Assembly: GCA_932521035.1 (NCBI GenBank)
Contig: OW051494.1
Span: 9,410,001-9,474,000 of the forward strand
Length of the DNA stretch: 64,000 nucleotides
From: Oscheius dolichura
Taxonomy: Eukaryota; Nematoda; Chromadorea; Rhabditida; Rhabditidae
Direction of reading: 5' to 3'
Each line of letters begins with the position of its first letter. The first letter of the stretch is position 1. Both the position numbers and the translations under genes were made by a program. This document shows positions 11,363-21,054 of this stretch, in pieces. The notes beneath the pieces were generated by a model that worked only from the letters and a program-made list of their open reading frames with translations, made no database searches and was not told the DNA's origin.

Positions 11363-12166
11363 ATGAATTTCAAGCCGTCTTGTTATCATAATCGCCGTTA
11401 TCGCAGTAAGCCAACAAGTGAAGCCGCCATGGCGAAACCAATCCAATATATTGTTAAAGGGGCAGTTCCTTTAAAAAGACTTACTGGAATGAATTTCACC
11501 TAGAAAACTCTCAATTGCCCGGCATTTATAAGTGACTTAAAAGAGAAAACAATTCCTGTTTTTTTTCAAAGGCTTGTCAGTGTTGGCACTGATAAACAAT
11601 CTCCTTATCACTACACTTCAAACCCCTTTGATAGCCGTATTATTCGTCATTCTTGTCTCCCTCGGGGGCTGTATTCTGTATTATTTTTTAAATTTTGTAT
11701 ATTGGACGCGAAAAGGGGCAGGAAAGCAGGTAGGATTTAATGTTTCCTTCAAGAAACTATCTAGTTTCAGTTTTAAATAATTATAATTTATATTATCCAA
11801 ATTTTTTTAATGCTGTCCACGTCAGGTTATCCTCATTTGCTATCATGTGTCACATATGAAGGAGATCTTGGAGCTCTGTTAGCCGACCGCTATGGCGAAA
11901 AAGAATTAGAAGGGCCATACAAAACGATTGAACAGAAACTCGAGCGGTTTAACTATTTTAAAAACCAGAAATACCAAACGAAAACTCTCCAAGACGCGTA
12001 TCCCGATGTCCCTGTAACACAGCACAGTCGACGAGCTGTATTCTTGAAAAGATACAGCTTGAAAAAAAGGACGTTCGGCCACTATCGCTATTGGTCTTGG
12101 CATCAAAATTTTCGGAGAATACACCACTCCCGTACTCATAGTTACTATTCGTATAAAGATTTTTAA
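11363..12166 (+). CDS. One-pass membrane protein with the family's central module
   Basis: My best model joins exons 11363-11405, 11572-11763 and 11826-12166 (191 aa). The first two give MNFKPSCYHNRRYRS and a clear membrane helix (LIAVLFVILVSLGGCILYYF) followed by a basic WTRKGAGK. The third carries the central module (ADRYGEKELEGPYKTI, EQKLERFNYFKNQK, TLQDAYPDVPV) and a basic, aromatic C-terminus. The junction after exon 1 is phase-perfect. The donor of exon 2 at 11763 is less certain: a GTAGGA donor at 11729 would not keep frame. No N-terminal repeat block or C-terminal module is present, so this is a chimera of a membrane anchor and the shared module. Confidence 0.55.
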
Positions 12167-12349
12167 ATTATATGTTTTTGGAATTCGGACTTTGCGGCTT
12201 GGTGATACATTTATATACTAGATTCCATTTATCCGCCGATTGTCACAGCCTGTGTGACTCACAGATGATTAGAATTAAAGAAATGGTGGCCATTCTAACA
12301 AGAAATCTTTGTTCATTTTATGGTCTACAATAGGCCTATACTAAAGCAA
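12167..12349. other. Short intergenic gap
   Basis: Nothing is supported here. Confidence 0.5.
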
Positions 12350-12947
12350 CTGGCCCAGTGGTGCAGTAGCATTCCGCCCGCGAATCAAAATGCGCCAAAA
12401 TCCATGCGGAAATGTAACGTTCCGGTGGGTATCAATCCGTTCAAATCAATCCGGCCAAGTTCATTCCGGCCAAATCATTCCGGCCAAAATCATTCCGCCC
12501 GAATTATTTTGCAACACGGGATTGCTTTTTTATGGTTTTTACCATTTTTTCGATAGAATTTTTCTACTGAAAGGTAGTTCAACATGTCTTCTTTGCTATA
12601 GAAAGTGAAAAAAAGGAAAAAAAATTTCGGGAGAGAGGCTATAGTGAAAACCATAATTTATCAAGGTTTTCTCACCAAAACGCCACAGAATCGAAGCAGA
12701 CACATTTGTTTAAACATAGAATCCTTCCATTTCCTTCAGTTTCTGTCAGACATGGAATTCCTTTCATTAGGGAAGATAATAAAACGGTAAAATGCCAAAA
12801 AAGGCAATCCCGTGTTGTAAAAAATTCGGGCGGATTGATTTGAACGGATTGATTCCCGCCGGAATGGATTTTCCTTTTTGATACGTGGCCGGAATGATAC
12901 AAATCCATTTTGATTCGCGGGCGGAATGCTACTGCACCGGCCCAGTA
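12350..12947. repeat. Foldback element of about 600 bp
   Basis: Inverted arms of roughly 160-180 bp share GTGCAGTAGCATTCCGCCCG and CGAATCAAAATG at their outer ends, and TCAATCCGTTCAAATCAATC in the interior of the arms. The short AT-rich centre (12540-12780) has no convincing open frame. Confidence 0.82.
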
Positions 12948-13022
12948 GCCGTAATTGTATCCAGAGCTGTGGCTCAATCGTCAGGGGTTCTTTTGGATTC
13001 TCGGGCGGAAATGAGCTCACCT

Positions 13023-13266
13023 TAAAGGGACTGTCAGGGACCTATAATAGCGTTCACGGGTCCCGCAGCGGCGTGAACGACCACTTTCGTATTTTGCGAA
13101 AATACGCTTTATAGAAAACGGAAAGTAGGGTCATTCGACACAGTTTTTAACGCTGATTCCGATGGTGCCTTTGGTTTTTTTCAAAGGTGCTAATTTCACT
13201 ATTTGTCATTTCGGTCATTTGCGTGCACTACAGTAACCTTCATAGGTCCCTGACAGTCCCTTTAAA
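13023..13266. repeat. MITE with TTAA-flanked ends
   Basis: Ends read TTAAAGGGACTGTCAGGGAC and the inverse, 244 bp apart, with TTAA at both borders. The same end family recurs at 28334-29560, 29557-29788 and 30597-30980. Confidence 0.82.
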
Positions 13267-13369
13267 AATAGTTATTTTCGTCCCGGGTTTATTCTGATCT
13301 CTCATACGACGTCAAAGCTCGTTTTCACCAGGACGAATTAACCAGGAAAAGTGGATAAATGAATCATTT

Positions 13370-13790
13370 TCAGTGACCGTTGGGAAGAAGACGAGTCCTC
13401 GGGGCCTGCAAGCCACCATAGCGGCCGTCTCTAGGCCAATGACCGATTCCCTGATCTAAAAATCCGGGTTCCTGACTGAAATGAGCACGTCAAACACATT
13501 CAGCGTCTTGACCCCGAACCCCGTCAAGAATTTGTCATCCGAGCCCGAGAGAATAGAGCCAGTAGGGGATCGACCATATGTGCATTCCAGATAGCCTGAA
13601 GTTATTAAAAGGTCTATGAATTCCTCTTTTAGGAAAATCCAACAGGTTATTTTTGTCCCGGCCCATAATCTTCATATATGCAAACTAGCGCCGGTTTTGA
13701 ATTAGGAAAACACCCCTGGAAACTACCACTACCAGTTTATTCAGTTCAAAAGTCACTCTACAATGTTAATCCTCAAGTTCCCCGCTATTG
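13370..13790 (+). pseudogene. Degenerate fragment of a polyQ/HMG-box-like gene (copy 1)
   Basis: Positions 13385-13575 align by eye with the better-preserved fragment at 39422-39662 (words such as AGTAGGGGATCGACCATATG). The frame has been destroyed by indels. The following 200 bp (to AATGTTAATCCTCAAGTTCC) is also shared by the copies at 16.4 and 39.7 kb, so a fragment of about 400 bp was copied as a unit. Confidence 0.65.
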
Positions 13791-13855
13791 TGAATCTTAT
13801 ATTTTTATCAATAAAGATGATGAGAAAGCGATTTTGAAAAGGTAGAAGATGTATT

Positions 13856-14383
13856 TCAGTGGATGGGCTTCTTACAGACGTGTGCTCTCTCAGTTGAGTA
13901 GCACTGGCTAGTTATCCACTTTGTTTGCATCGCATTAGCCGATTGGAAGTCCGTCAGCATCTAAAATTACTCTAGAATGGATCGGACATTCGCCTTACAA
14001 CAGCACACAATCCATCCGCCGGGTATCCTTTATTCCAATTAGTATAATCCACCTAAATTCTCCTGTCCACAGTCTTTTCTTGCTCTTACCTTGCTCCCAT
14101 CCACAGTTGTCCAATTTCCTTCAGTAAAATACAGCCCAATCCATATTTGATTGGAGGTATCCATGTTTCCAGCACCCGTGTGGGCCAAATCTGAACATTT
14201 TTTGGCTTCAAATTATAGTAAGATTACTGTAAACGAAGTTATTTTCGTCCCAATTGTGAATTGAAGCAAGATGGGCGTCTAATAGATCGCAACTCTCTTC
14301 CGCGTCCAAAAAATCGCCGACTCCAGTGATAAGCTTGTAGCAAGAGTTGGTCTTACTGTAGATGGTCCATCCGTCTTCACATG
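13856..14383 (-). CDS. C-type lectin domain protein, 5' end not found
   Basis: Four exons in phase (14228-14383, 14090-14190, 13999-14052, 13856-13960) encode about 138 aa of a C-type lectin-like domain. Landmarks are CEDGWTIY, SCYKL, DAEESCDLLDAHLASIHN, then IWIGLYFTEGNW, DYTNWNKGYPADGLCAV, WITSQCYSTERAHVCKK and a stop. These are the usual CTLD cysteines, the WIGL core and the W..C..VC end. There is no signal-peptide exon between 14384 and the Tc1-like element at 14464-14971. It may lie further upstream or have been lost, in which case this copy is dead. Nematode lectins of this type are normally secreted. The neighbouring gene at 14917..15876 is on the same strand and also encodes a CTLD. 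Confidence 0.75.
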
Positions 14384-14463
14384 CTGAAAACATGTGAATA
14401 ATTTTTTATAACACAGTACAACTGTAGCAGCCACTGGAGACCTCGATTTGTCAAATAATTATG

Positions 14464-14971
14464 TACAGTGGCGGACAAAAGTGTTCGTACAAATGGCTTT
14501 TGAAAGCGGTTTTGCATGGGGTTCCCTCCTTGTTCCGATGTTTTCGTTATGATAACAAGTTTTTCTGGGCAATTCGGTGCTGCTGAATCGATTTAGAATG
14601 GTTTCAAGCGCCGATATTCCTGTTTTATACCGTAAAATCAAAGAATATCACTTGGTAAATGAGGTAAATCCAGGGCCGACCTGTGACAGTCAATTGAGTG
14701 TACTGTGGCGAAATCCAGATAAGTTGGAATATCACGAGATGTCCATAGAGTAAAAAGGTTCGACCCTCTATTTTTGAAGACTTTACTCATTTGGTCTTGA
14801 CTTCGGTGCGGCAGGCATAAACACTTCTCCTCATTTTTGGCAGTCCCATCTTCGTCCCTTTACGGTTGTGCACAACATATCCAAAAACGACAACGATTGC
14901 CCGAGATTTAAAAAAGTTATTGAGGAACCCCCAAAAGACCCTTTGTACGAGTACTTTTGTCGGCCACTGTA
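14464..14971. mobile_element. Tc1/mariner-like non-autonomous element
   Basis: Ends read TACAGTGGCGGACAAAAGT and the inverse of TACAGTGGCCGACAAAAGT, with TA at the borders, 508 bp apart. This is the TIR style of Tc1/mariner transposons. The interior has no intact transposase frame. The right end overlaps the 3' coding end of the lectin gene at 14917..15876. Confidence 0.8.
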
Positions 14972-15876
14972 CCTGCAACAGCTGTTGATACTGTCGGGCA
15001 TTGAGGTGGAGGTGGGCATTGAGGTGGAGGTGGGCATTGAGGTGGAGGTGGGCATGTTGGAGGAGGTACTATGGGATTAGCGGTACAGACATACGGATAC
15101 CAATCATTATCTTTGCCCGTCCTAAAGCTTATTTTTTTTCAACAGATTTTGGCAGAAACAGGAGAATCAGACACGACTTGAGGGCTCTCCTTCTGGTCGT
15201 GTTCAATTCTTTCATGTTTTTCTAGGCTTACGTCCATTGCTGGGTTTTTGTATCGAATTGCCCACTATACATGTTTGCTGCAGGTTGGCCTGTAAAGTAC
15301 AAGAACAGGGCTCATAAAATCAGAAATTGTCGTCACCTGGAGCCCAATTGTAATAGCTCGGATAGGCACTGAAATTATCTGTCCAAGACCATACCGATCC
15401 TTCACCATGTCTTCTAATTCCGATCCAATAGAAATTGTTGGCATGATTTAGCAAACCAGAAATGTATGAATTTTCAAAGCCATTATGAATCGAAGCCAAG
15501 TCGCCGCCTTCCCAAGTGCAATACGTCCGTGAGGCAAAAAAAGGTGCAGGGTCCTCGTGAACATTGTAGCATCTAGAAAAAAGGGCTCTGCTTACTTTTA
15601 GCCGCGAGCCATTTTGGGAAAATGGAACACAGTTCCTGGGATAGTTTTTGGCGCTCTTTTGAATGCACTAGGTCTCGTCTCACGGGTCCAACCTAAAGTG
15701 GAAAGGTTCCCTTGTAAGGTCTCATCGACCAGCTAAAAGTAAGTAGAGCCGGAAAAAGAGCTTTTGTCTCTCAATCATAGCAGCCACCTGTTTAAATCAG
15801 GGTTGTAGATGTAGCCACTGGGACAGACAGCTGCAATTGTCAAGGGAAAGAAGAGAAGAAGCCTCAGAGAGAGCAT
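14917..15876 (-). CDS. Secreted C-type lectin with Pro/Cys repeat tail
   Basis: Four exons close in phase (15788-15876, 15337-15572, 15232-15289, 14917-15121), giving 195 aa. The start ATG at 15876 opens a signal peptide (MLSLRLLLFFPLTIAAV). The CTLD follows: CPSGYIYN, CYNVHED, CTWEGGDLASIHNG, FYWIGIRR, WSWTDN, YYNWAPG, WYPYVC. After it come three copies of CPPPPQ and then a tail encoded by the end of the Tc1/mariner-like element, where the stop lies. The stop supplied by a transposon suggests the original C-terminus was replaced. The domain is standard for nematode secreted lectins. The direct CPPPPQ repeat is an 18-bp tandem repeat in the DNA. Confidence 0.8.
15590..15745. repeat. Small foldback in lectin intron 1
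   Basis: Ends CTTACTTTTAGCCG and its inverse match the foldback nested at 795-1172 and the one near 41000-41380. Confidence 0.6.
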
Positions 15877-17001
15877 TGTAGCTCCTGCTGAAGCTGTTAT
15901 CAAAACGTGGCATTGTGATAAGTTGCCGGGAAAATACAGTCATCATTTTTCCATCAATTGCTACTTTTTCTAAACAAAACGACTCCATTTATAACTTTCG
16001 TTTTCTCAAGATGGACCCGCATTTCTTCCGAGGGGGTACTCCCGAACGAACCAATGTCGCACCTGTCTGTTCTAGGGTGAGAGAACTTCCGTCTATACGT
16101 ACAGAACCGTGAATTGCTCCCCCCACACGCGATCCTTTCGAGTTTCTCTGGAAAGGAGCCTAATTTGACTCGCGACTTGTTCCAGGTTATACCCGTATTG
16201 CCGGGGTCCCCCGGATTTGCCTTCACCTAGAAAATCTTGAAGAAATACGTGCTGTGGCCCTCGTTTTTTCCAAGCAATATATGTCATTTTCTAACATCTA
16301 CTGGGACTTCATTACTGATGATCGTAGAAGAGAGAGAGACGTTCTCCAATGCTCTTCCCACAGAACCGACCGTAATGCCCCAGTTGGGAAGGGGAAATGA
16401 AAGGAGTAACCGAAAAAGTGGAAAAGCATGGCAAACATATTTAACGCCTTTGGCGAACCCTCGACCCCTAGTCCCGTCACGAATTTGTCATCCGAGCCAG
16501 AGAGAATAGAGCCAGCAGGGGATCGACCATATGTGCATTCCAGATAACCTGAAGTTATTAAAAAGCCAATGAATTCCTCTTCTCGGAAAATTCAGCAGGT
16601 TATTTTCGTCCCAGCCCGCGTGTATTGTTTGAGTTCACGTGATCTCCATATGGGCAAACTAGCGTCAGTCGAATGAGGAACACGCCTGGAAACTATCAAT
16701 AACAGTTTATTAAGTTCAAAACTCACTCAAACAATGTTAATCCTCAAATTCCCCGTGAAAAAATATTAGGAAATGGGTGAAACAAGCGATTTTCTTGCCG
16801 AAATGCGCCATTGGAAACGTAGACCCCTCGGTGAAGGCTACATGGGACGCCAATCCGTTTGGCTGTAGCCCTCTCCAGTCAAAAGTTATAAAAGGTAGCA
16901 CGAACTTAGGTCCTTCCCTAATATTACAATATCGATAAAATTTATCTTATATGAGGAACAGAATCAGAAATTTACGAAGAATACTGTTTCAGCCGAGTAG
17001 G
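15877..17001. other. Intergenic, with HMG-box-like fragment copy 2
   Basis: Positions 16425-16830 are a second degenerate copy of the fragment at 13.4 and 39.4 kb (shared words CAGGGGATCGACCATATG, AATGTTAATCCTC and CGCCATTGGAAACGTAGAC). The frame is broken. The rest shows no supported exon. Confidence 0.6.
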
Positions 17002-17229
17002 TTACTTCTTGTGTATCGGCGAATTCTTGTTTTCTTTGCGAAAGTCCGGGCGAGTCACCACGGTCGTATTTGCGGGGCCATCACCAGGCGGGATAGATCT
17101 TGCTGGTCCACGAGGCTCTTGCAGGGGAACACCGACGCCGTTTGCCCACTTTCCGTCGAATCCTTTGGCCACCTCGTACTGGTCACCAACTTTTCCTTTC
17201 ATGACGTCGCGGGCAGCTTTGTCAGACAT
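17002..17229 (-). CDS. Small soluble protein of 75 aa, unrecognised
   Basis: Single exon from ATG 17229 (MSDKAARDVMKGKVGDQYEV) to the stop at 17002. It is rich in Gly, Pro and Lys, with the central motif IPPGDGPANTTVV and a basic C-terminus (RPDFRKENK). It has no signal peptide or membrane helix. A broken paralogue at 38525..38846 aligns along almost the whole length, which argues that this frame was coding. The function is unknown. Confidence 0.65.
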   Translation of the reverse strand: MSDKAARDVMKGKVGDQYEVAKGFDGKWANGVGVPLQEPRGPARSIPPGDGPANTTVVTRPDFRKENKNSPIHKK

Positions 17230-18219
17230 TGTTGTGTTGAAGTATCTGGAAGGTGATCTATTATGAACCAGAAGACAGGAAAATAAAAGGCGTATTTTCA
17301 AGAAACGAAAAGCAATGGAGCCGTAAGTGACAATCCTGATGTTGGCGCCCCTTTTTATGTAGCGATATTTATTACTTGTTGACAGCTATGTCTAATCTAA
17401 AGAACCGCCCTTCACAAGAACGCCATTTCGTTGACAGGAAACGACAGCTATGGCAATTTTGAAGGAAAAATCCGGAAGAAGAGGAGGTACTCAGGAAGAC
17501 CTACGTTCATCGGATTGCGCTCCGCGGCTCTTTCTGCCATTTTAAATAATGGCAACAAGTAAATAGGCATTAACTATGCCTAAGCCTGCCTTCGGCAGGA
17601 AAGTTGGGGAGATTTCTAAATCTACTAAAGCAAGAAAAAGGGCAATTTTTGGTGACATTTATTTTTGTTGGGGGGGGGGGGGGGGGGGGGCTTAGGGGTT
17701 TATCAATATGAAATAGGCAAAATACGGAAGGTGTGATAAGAAAATGACTCAAAACTTGCAATTTTAGAGGTCCAGAGCCCTGACAATGTATTGTAAAGTT
17801 GTAGACCTAGATGTGGGGAGCCTGCCAAGACCAAAAAGAAATCATTTTACCCATAAAATACTGAGAAAATTGAGCTTGAAGTATTAAAAAAAGTAAAACT
17901 CAATTTCCCCTATTTCGCAATCTTTTCGTTTCGGGACCCAAGCGACTTCTGGAAAGGTTTTCACTTCATATGAGTATTCCATACACAAAGTATCAAGAAA
18001 ATAAATTTTTCCTATGTCCGAAAATGGCATTTTCTGCTCGAGTCTTACAGAAATCTCGTCTTAAGTCAGTTGGAAATATCCGGTGATATCACTCGGTGAG
18101 CTTTTCCGGTGAGGTTGAATGTTCACCACTCAGGAAATAAAAGTCCCTTCGTCCTTTGGCTCGCAAACTGGCATACTGTAGTAGCGATATTATCCAGCTT
18201 TTGCATTTGTTTCTATTTT
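17230..18219. other. Intergenic; poly-G tract and dispersed repeat
   Basis: A run of about 20 G lies near 17671-17690. The segment about 17565-18125 shares pieces with 29340-29510 (GGCATTA..AAGCCT, CTGCCTTC.GCAGGAAA, and GTGAGCTTTTCCG-type words). No gene is seen. Confidence 0.5.
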
Positions 18220-18441
18220 TTAAACTAATAAACAAAAAAAGTCTTCGGATGTAATAGTTTTGTTGACTCTCACTACATGAATCCACTGATTATCTGTCAA
18301 GTATCTCGGAACTCGAAAATTATTTGTCCTATCAACCGGATAGTAATCTATTTGCCACGTCTTTTTATTATGGGGAAGGGGGTTATCAGTAGTAACCGGC
18401 GTCAAATTGTCGCCAATTTTTAATCCTTTTCTCACCAAGAT
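18220..18441 (-). CDS. Exon of a small-family gene (KIGD..TP motif)
   Basis: The frame runs from a good acceptor at 18441 to a stop at 18220: LVRKGLKIGDNLTPVTTDNP, then KKTWQIDYYPVDRT and PRYLTDNQW. It has no ATG of its own. Diverged and broken copies of the same stretch occur at about 27860-28090 (KIGDRPTPPNTDNP) and about 39080-39205, which shows it was once coding. A Thr/Ser/Asp-rich stretch at about 18555-18665 could be the preceding exon. I do not recognise the family. Confidence 0.45.
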   Translation of the reverse strand: MLVRKGLKIGDNLTPVTTDNPLPHNKKTWQIDYYPVDRTNNFRVPRYLTDNQWIHVVRVNKTITSEDFFCLLV

Positions 18442-18469
18442 CTAAATAAAAGCCAAGAAGTAATATTGC

Positions 18470-18860
18470 TACGGAAATGTCTTGGCGGTCAGTGGCCGTA
18501 TGCAATCAACCACCCAGGTGCCACCCGGGTAGAAAGAAAAAGTGATATGCAATATCACCCGAGAACTCTTAAAGGGAGCCCCAGTTGTGCTTTGCTCAGA
18601 AGAAGGCGAAGTTGTGTCAGTGTCATTTCCTGAGTCAGTTCCATTAGAGGAGTCTCCTCCACATTTGCTGAGTATAGTCACAGAGGCCTCTATCAGCATG
18701 CCAGGACGTCCCTAGAAACATCTCAAGAAGAGAGAAGAAATAAAAAAAGAAGAAATAAAAAACTACCTGTGGCCGTATGCAATCAACCACCCGGGTGCCT
18801 CCCGGGTAAAAGTGGTATGCAATATCAACCGGGTAGAAGCCCACCCGGGTGGAGCTCTAC
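18470..18860. repeat. Duplicated ACCCGGGTG-containing repeat
   Basis: GGCCGTATGCAATCAACCAC followed by ACCCGGGT units occurs at 18490-18560 and again at 18770-18850, with ACCCGGGTGG inverted pairs. It looks like a small palindromic element present twice. Confidence 0.6.
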
Positions 18861-19467
18861 CCGGCCGGGTAGGAAGCTTTCCGGCTTGTAAACAGCGTGC
18901 AAAATGATCTTCTTTGTGAATATTCAGCCTTTTTCTCACCGTTTTCTTATTTATTTATGGTTTATTTGTTGTTATAGAGGCTTTGCTTCACATATTATCA
19001 ATAAATGCCAATATTATACTAGAAGAGTTGTCACAAAGAAAAGAAATGATTCCAATGAAGACAAAAAACGATTCTAGTAAATTTTCAGGTCCGTTTACAT
19101 TTATTTCGCTTTTTCTACAGGTTATAGATGAAGAATGTTGTTTATTAGTCTGTTTATACATAGAAAATCGGAAGAAATATCACGAAAAATTTAATACGGC
19201 TTCTAAAGACGGCAAAACAGCCCAGATTAGTTCGATTTCTTTTTTTCTATATTTTTTTCTTACTAGGAATTGTAGGAAAATGCCCAGTCAAATTTTCGTT
19301 CCGCGAGGATTTCTTCCCCTTTTCATACAAATTGATCGGCGTCTCAATAGTTTTTCTCATAGCAGGGCATATTTACTTTTTCCCTGACTGCTCATTCGTG
19401 TTTACTCTGATTGATAAGAGTTTTATTCAGTGGAATTGGTTGACTTCTTTTCTTCGTTAAACTGGAA
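18861..19467. other. Intergenic; no gene seen
   Basis: AT-rich. The 134-aa open frame at 18983-19387 has no domain or paralogue support and is left out. Confidence 0.4.
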
Positions 19468-20553
19468 ATGGCTGGTTTCGCTCTTCTTTCTCTGAATGAC
19501 ATTCATTTGGAAAAGATCATCAACAAGGTCAGTTAATCTATTCTCCCAGGGCAAATATTCAGCTGAGAGAAGAAAGTTACTACCGTCTCCAGCTGACATG
19601 CCGGGAGGTGAACGAGTTTATTCAAAAGAGTCCAAACATCTCCGTCTACGTGGACGAAGAGCTTTACCCAGTTTGGAACGCGGAGCAGTCATGCTGCCTT
19701 CTCCAAGGCGAAACAAACGACTGGATTGGTGTCGAAGTAAACAAGGGAACTCAAGTGACAGCAATCGATCCCGGTCAGCTTTTATATTCTCTAAAGTAAA
19801 GCCCCCCTCTTTCAGTATTAACTGGTGATAACAAATCAAAGCAGATGGAGCAGATTTGGGACGCTCTGAAGAAGAACCGCGTAACATGTGAGACTCTGAG
19901 CCTGCCCGAGGAGCTAGCTTGGTCTAAAGAGCAGTGTGTATCGCTGATAAACACGGTAAAAGCTGAAAATGTCACCCTAAACAGCAGCGGATCCAATAGA
20001 TTTGAGGCCCTTCTCCAAGTGAAAATTCCACTGGTAAGTTTTAGTGACCAATATTTTCATATTTTTCTTCTTCTCTCGTTTTGTAGGAGCACGTAACTGT
20101 TCATCTGAATCCGGATGATCTAGCCATTGTAGTGCCTCAGCTTCTTCGTAAAATGAAATCAATTGAAATTCAAGTAGAAGGCGGATTTAACTCGAGACGT
20201 GGCCAGCCGCACGACCTGTTCTTTGCGTTTTTGAAGGTATGCTCCTCCGCTTACAAGTCCACCCTTTCTAGGATTTCTTCTCTGAGCCTTTTCCAAATCT
20301 ACTCTATTTCTCCTTTGAAGCGCAATGGTTAGTGGTGCCCAATGTAACAAGAATAAAGAACGAACTTGGCGGCTACAAGTTGAAGATTAATAAGGAACAA
20401 TTCACGAATGTTTCAATAGGTTTTCTGGATATTGAGACGTCCCTGCCTGAAGGATATCCCACTGAATCTTTTTGTCGCTTTGCCTTCTTTGATGTTGTTT
20501 CATTTCAATATCATTGCTCCAGACCTGTTAGTTCCAAGTCTGAAAACATGTAA
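19468..20553 (+). CDS. F-box-like protein, complete paralogue 1 (306 aa)
   Basis: Five exons close in phase: 19468-19527, 19563-19773, 19816-20033, 20087-20236, 20272-20553. The N-terminus (LLSLNDIHLEKIINKLREE, YYRLQLTCREVNEFI) reads like a diverged F-box: L..L, then I..KL, then the R.TCR..N.FI end. The remainder is a leucine-rich F-box-associated region with SWS-type landmarks such as WSKEQCVSLINTV and HLNPDDLAIVVPQLL. Nematode genomes carry large, fast-evolving F-box families that recruit substrates to SCF ubiquitin ligases. That role is inferred from the family. Paralogues at 24229, 25476 and 44451 confirm the exon boundaries. Confidence 0.75.
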
Positions 20554-21054
20554 CAGTCTCTAGATAAAGAACATTCAGCCTAGGCCAGGCCTGCCCAGCT
20601 CTTTTTCTATTCTTTCTCTATCACTTTATTGGATCCAACTCAAAATGTTATTGTCTATAAGACGGTGTTCAGCTCAGTTTTTCACTATCACTTCGAACTT
20701 TTCCTCTATGGCCCAAAACATTATCTGCGGCAAGCATCAATTTCAGGAGGCTTTAACTCGGCAGGATGGTGTTGAATCGTAAAAATTCCTTCACGGCTAA
20801 AGGATATCTACAGGCAGGTAACTTTCGGTAACACAAAGTAAATTATCAGATTTTTTTCCCCAGTAAAATCGACATACTTTCCATATTTCCAATTTATTTT
20901 ATTTATTCTGAAAACAAGAAAAGACAGTTGATTCGGCTAGCGGTACATATTTTATTTCAAAGTTTAAAACAATCTTTTTTGTCTGTTTTGGACTGTTCAA
21001 AAAACAGCCAATATTGCATTTTGTGGAATCAATAACCTAAAACTTGTAGATTCT
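20554..21054. other. Intergenic; convergent 3' ends
   Basis: No gene is seen between the F-box-like gene and the convergent gene at 21055. Confidence 0.5.

Noticed and set aside
17671-17690. Poly-G run as a functional G-quadruplex
   Set aside because: A plain homopolymer is as likely to be slippage or an assembly artefact. No gene is nearby.
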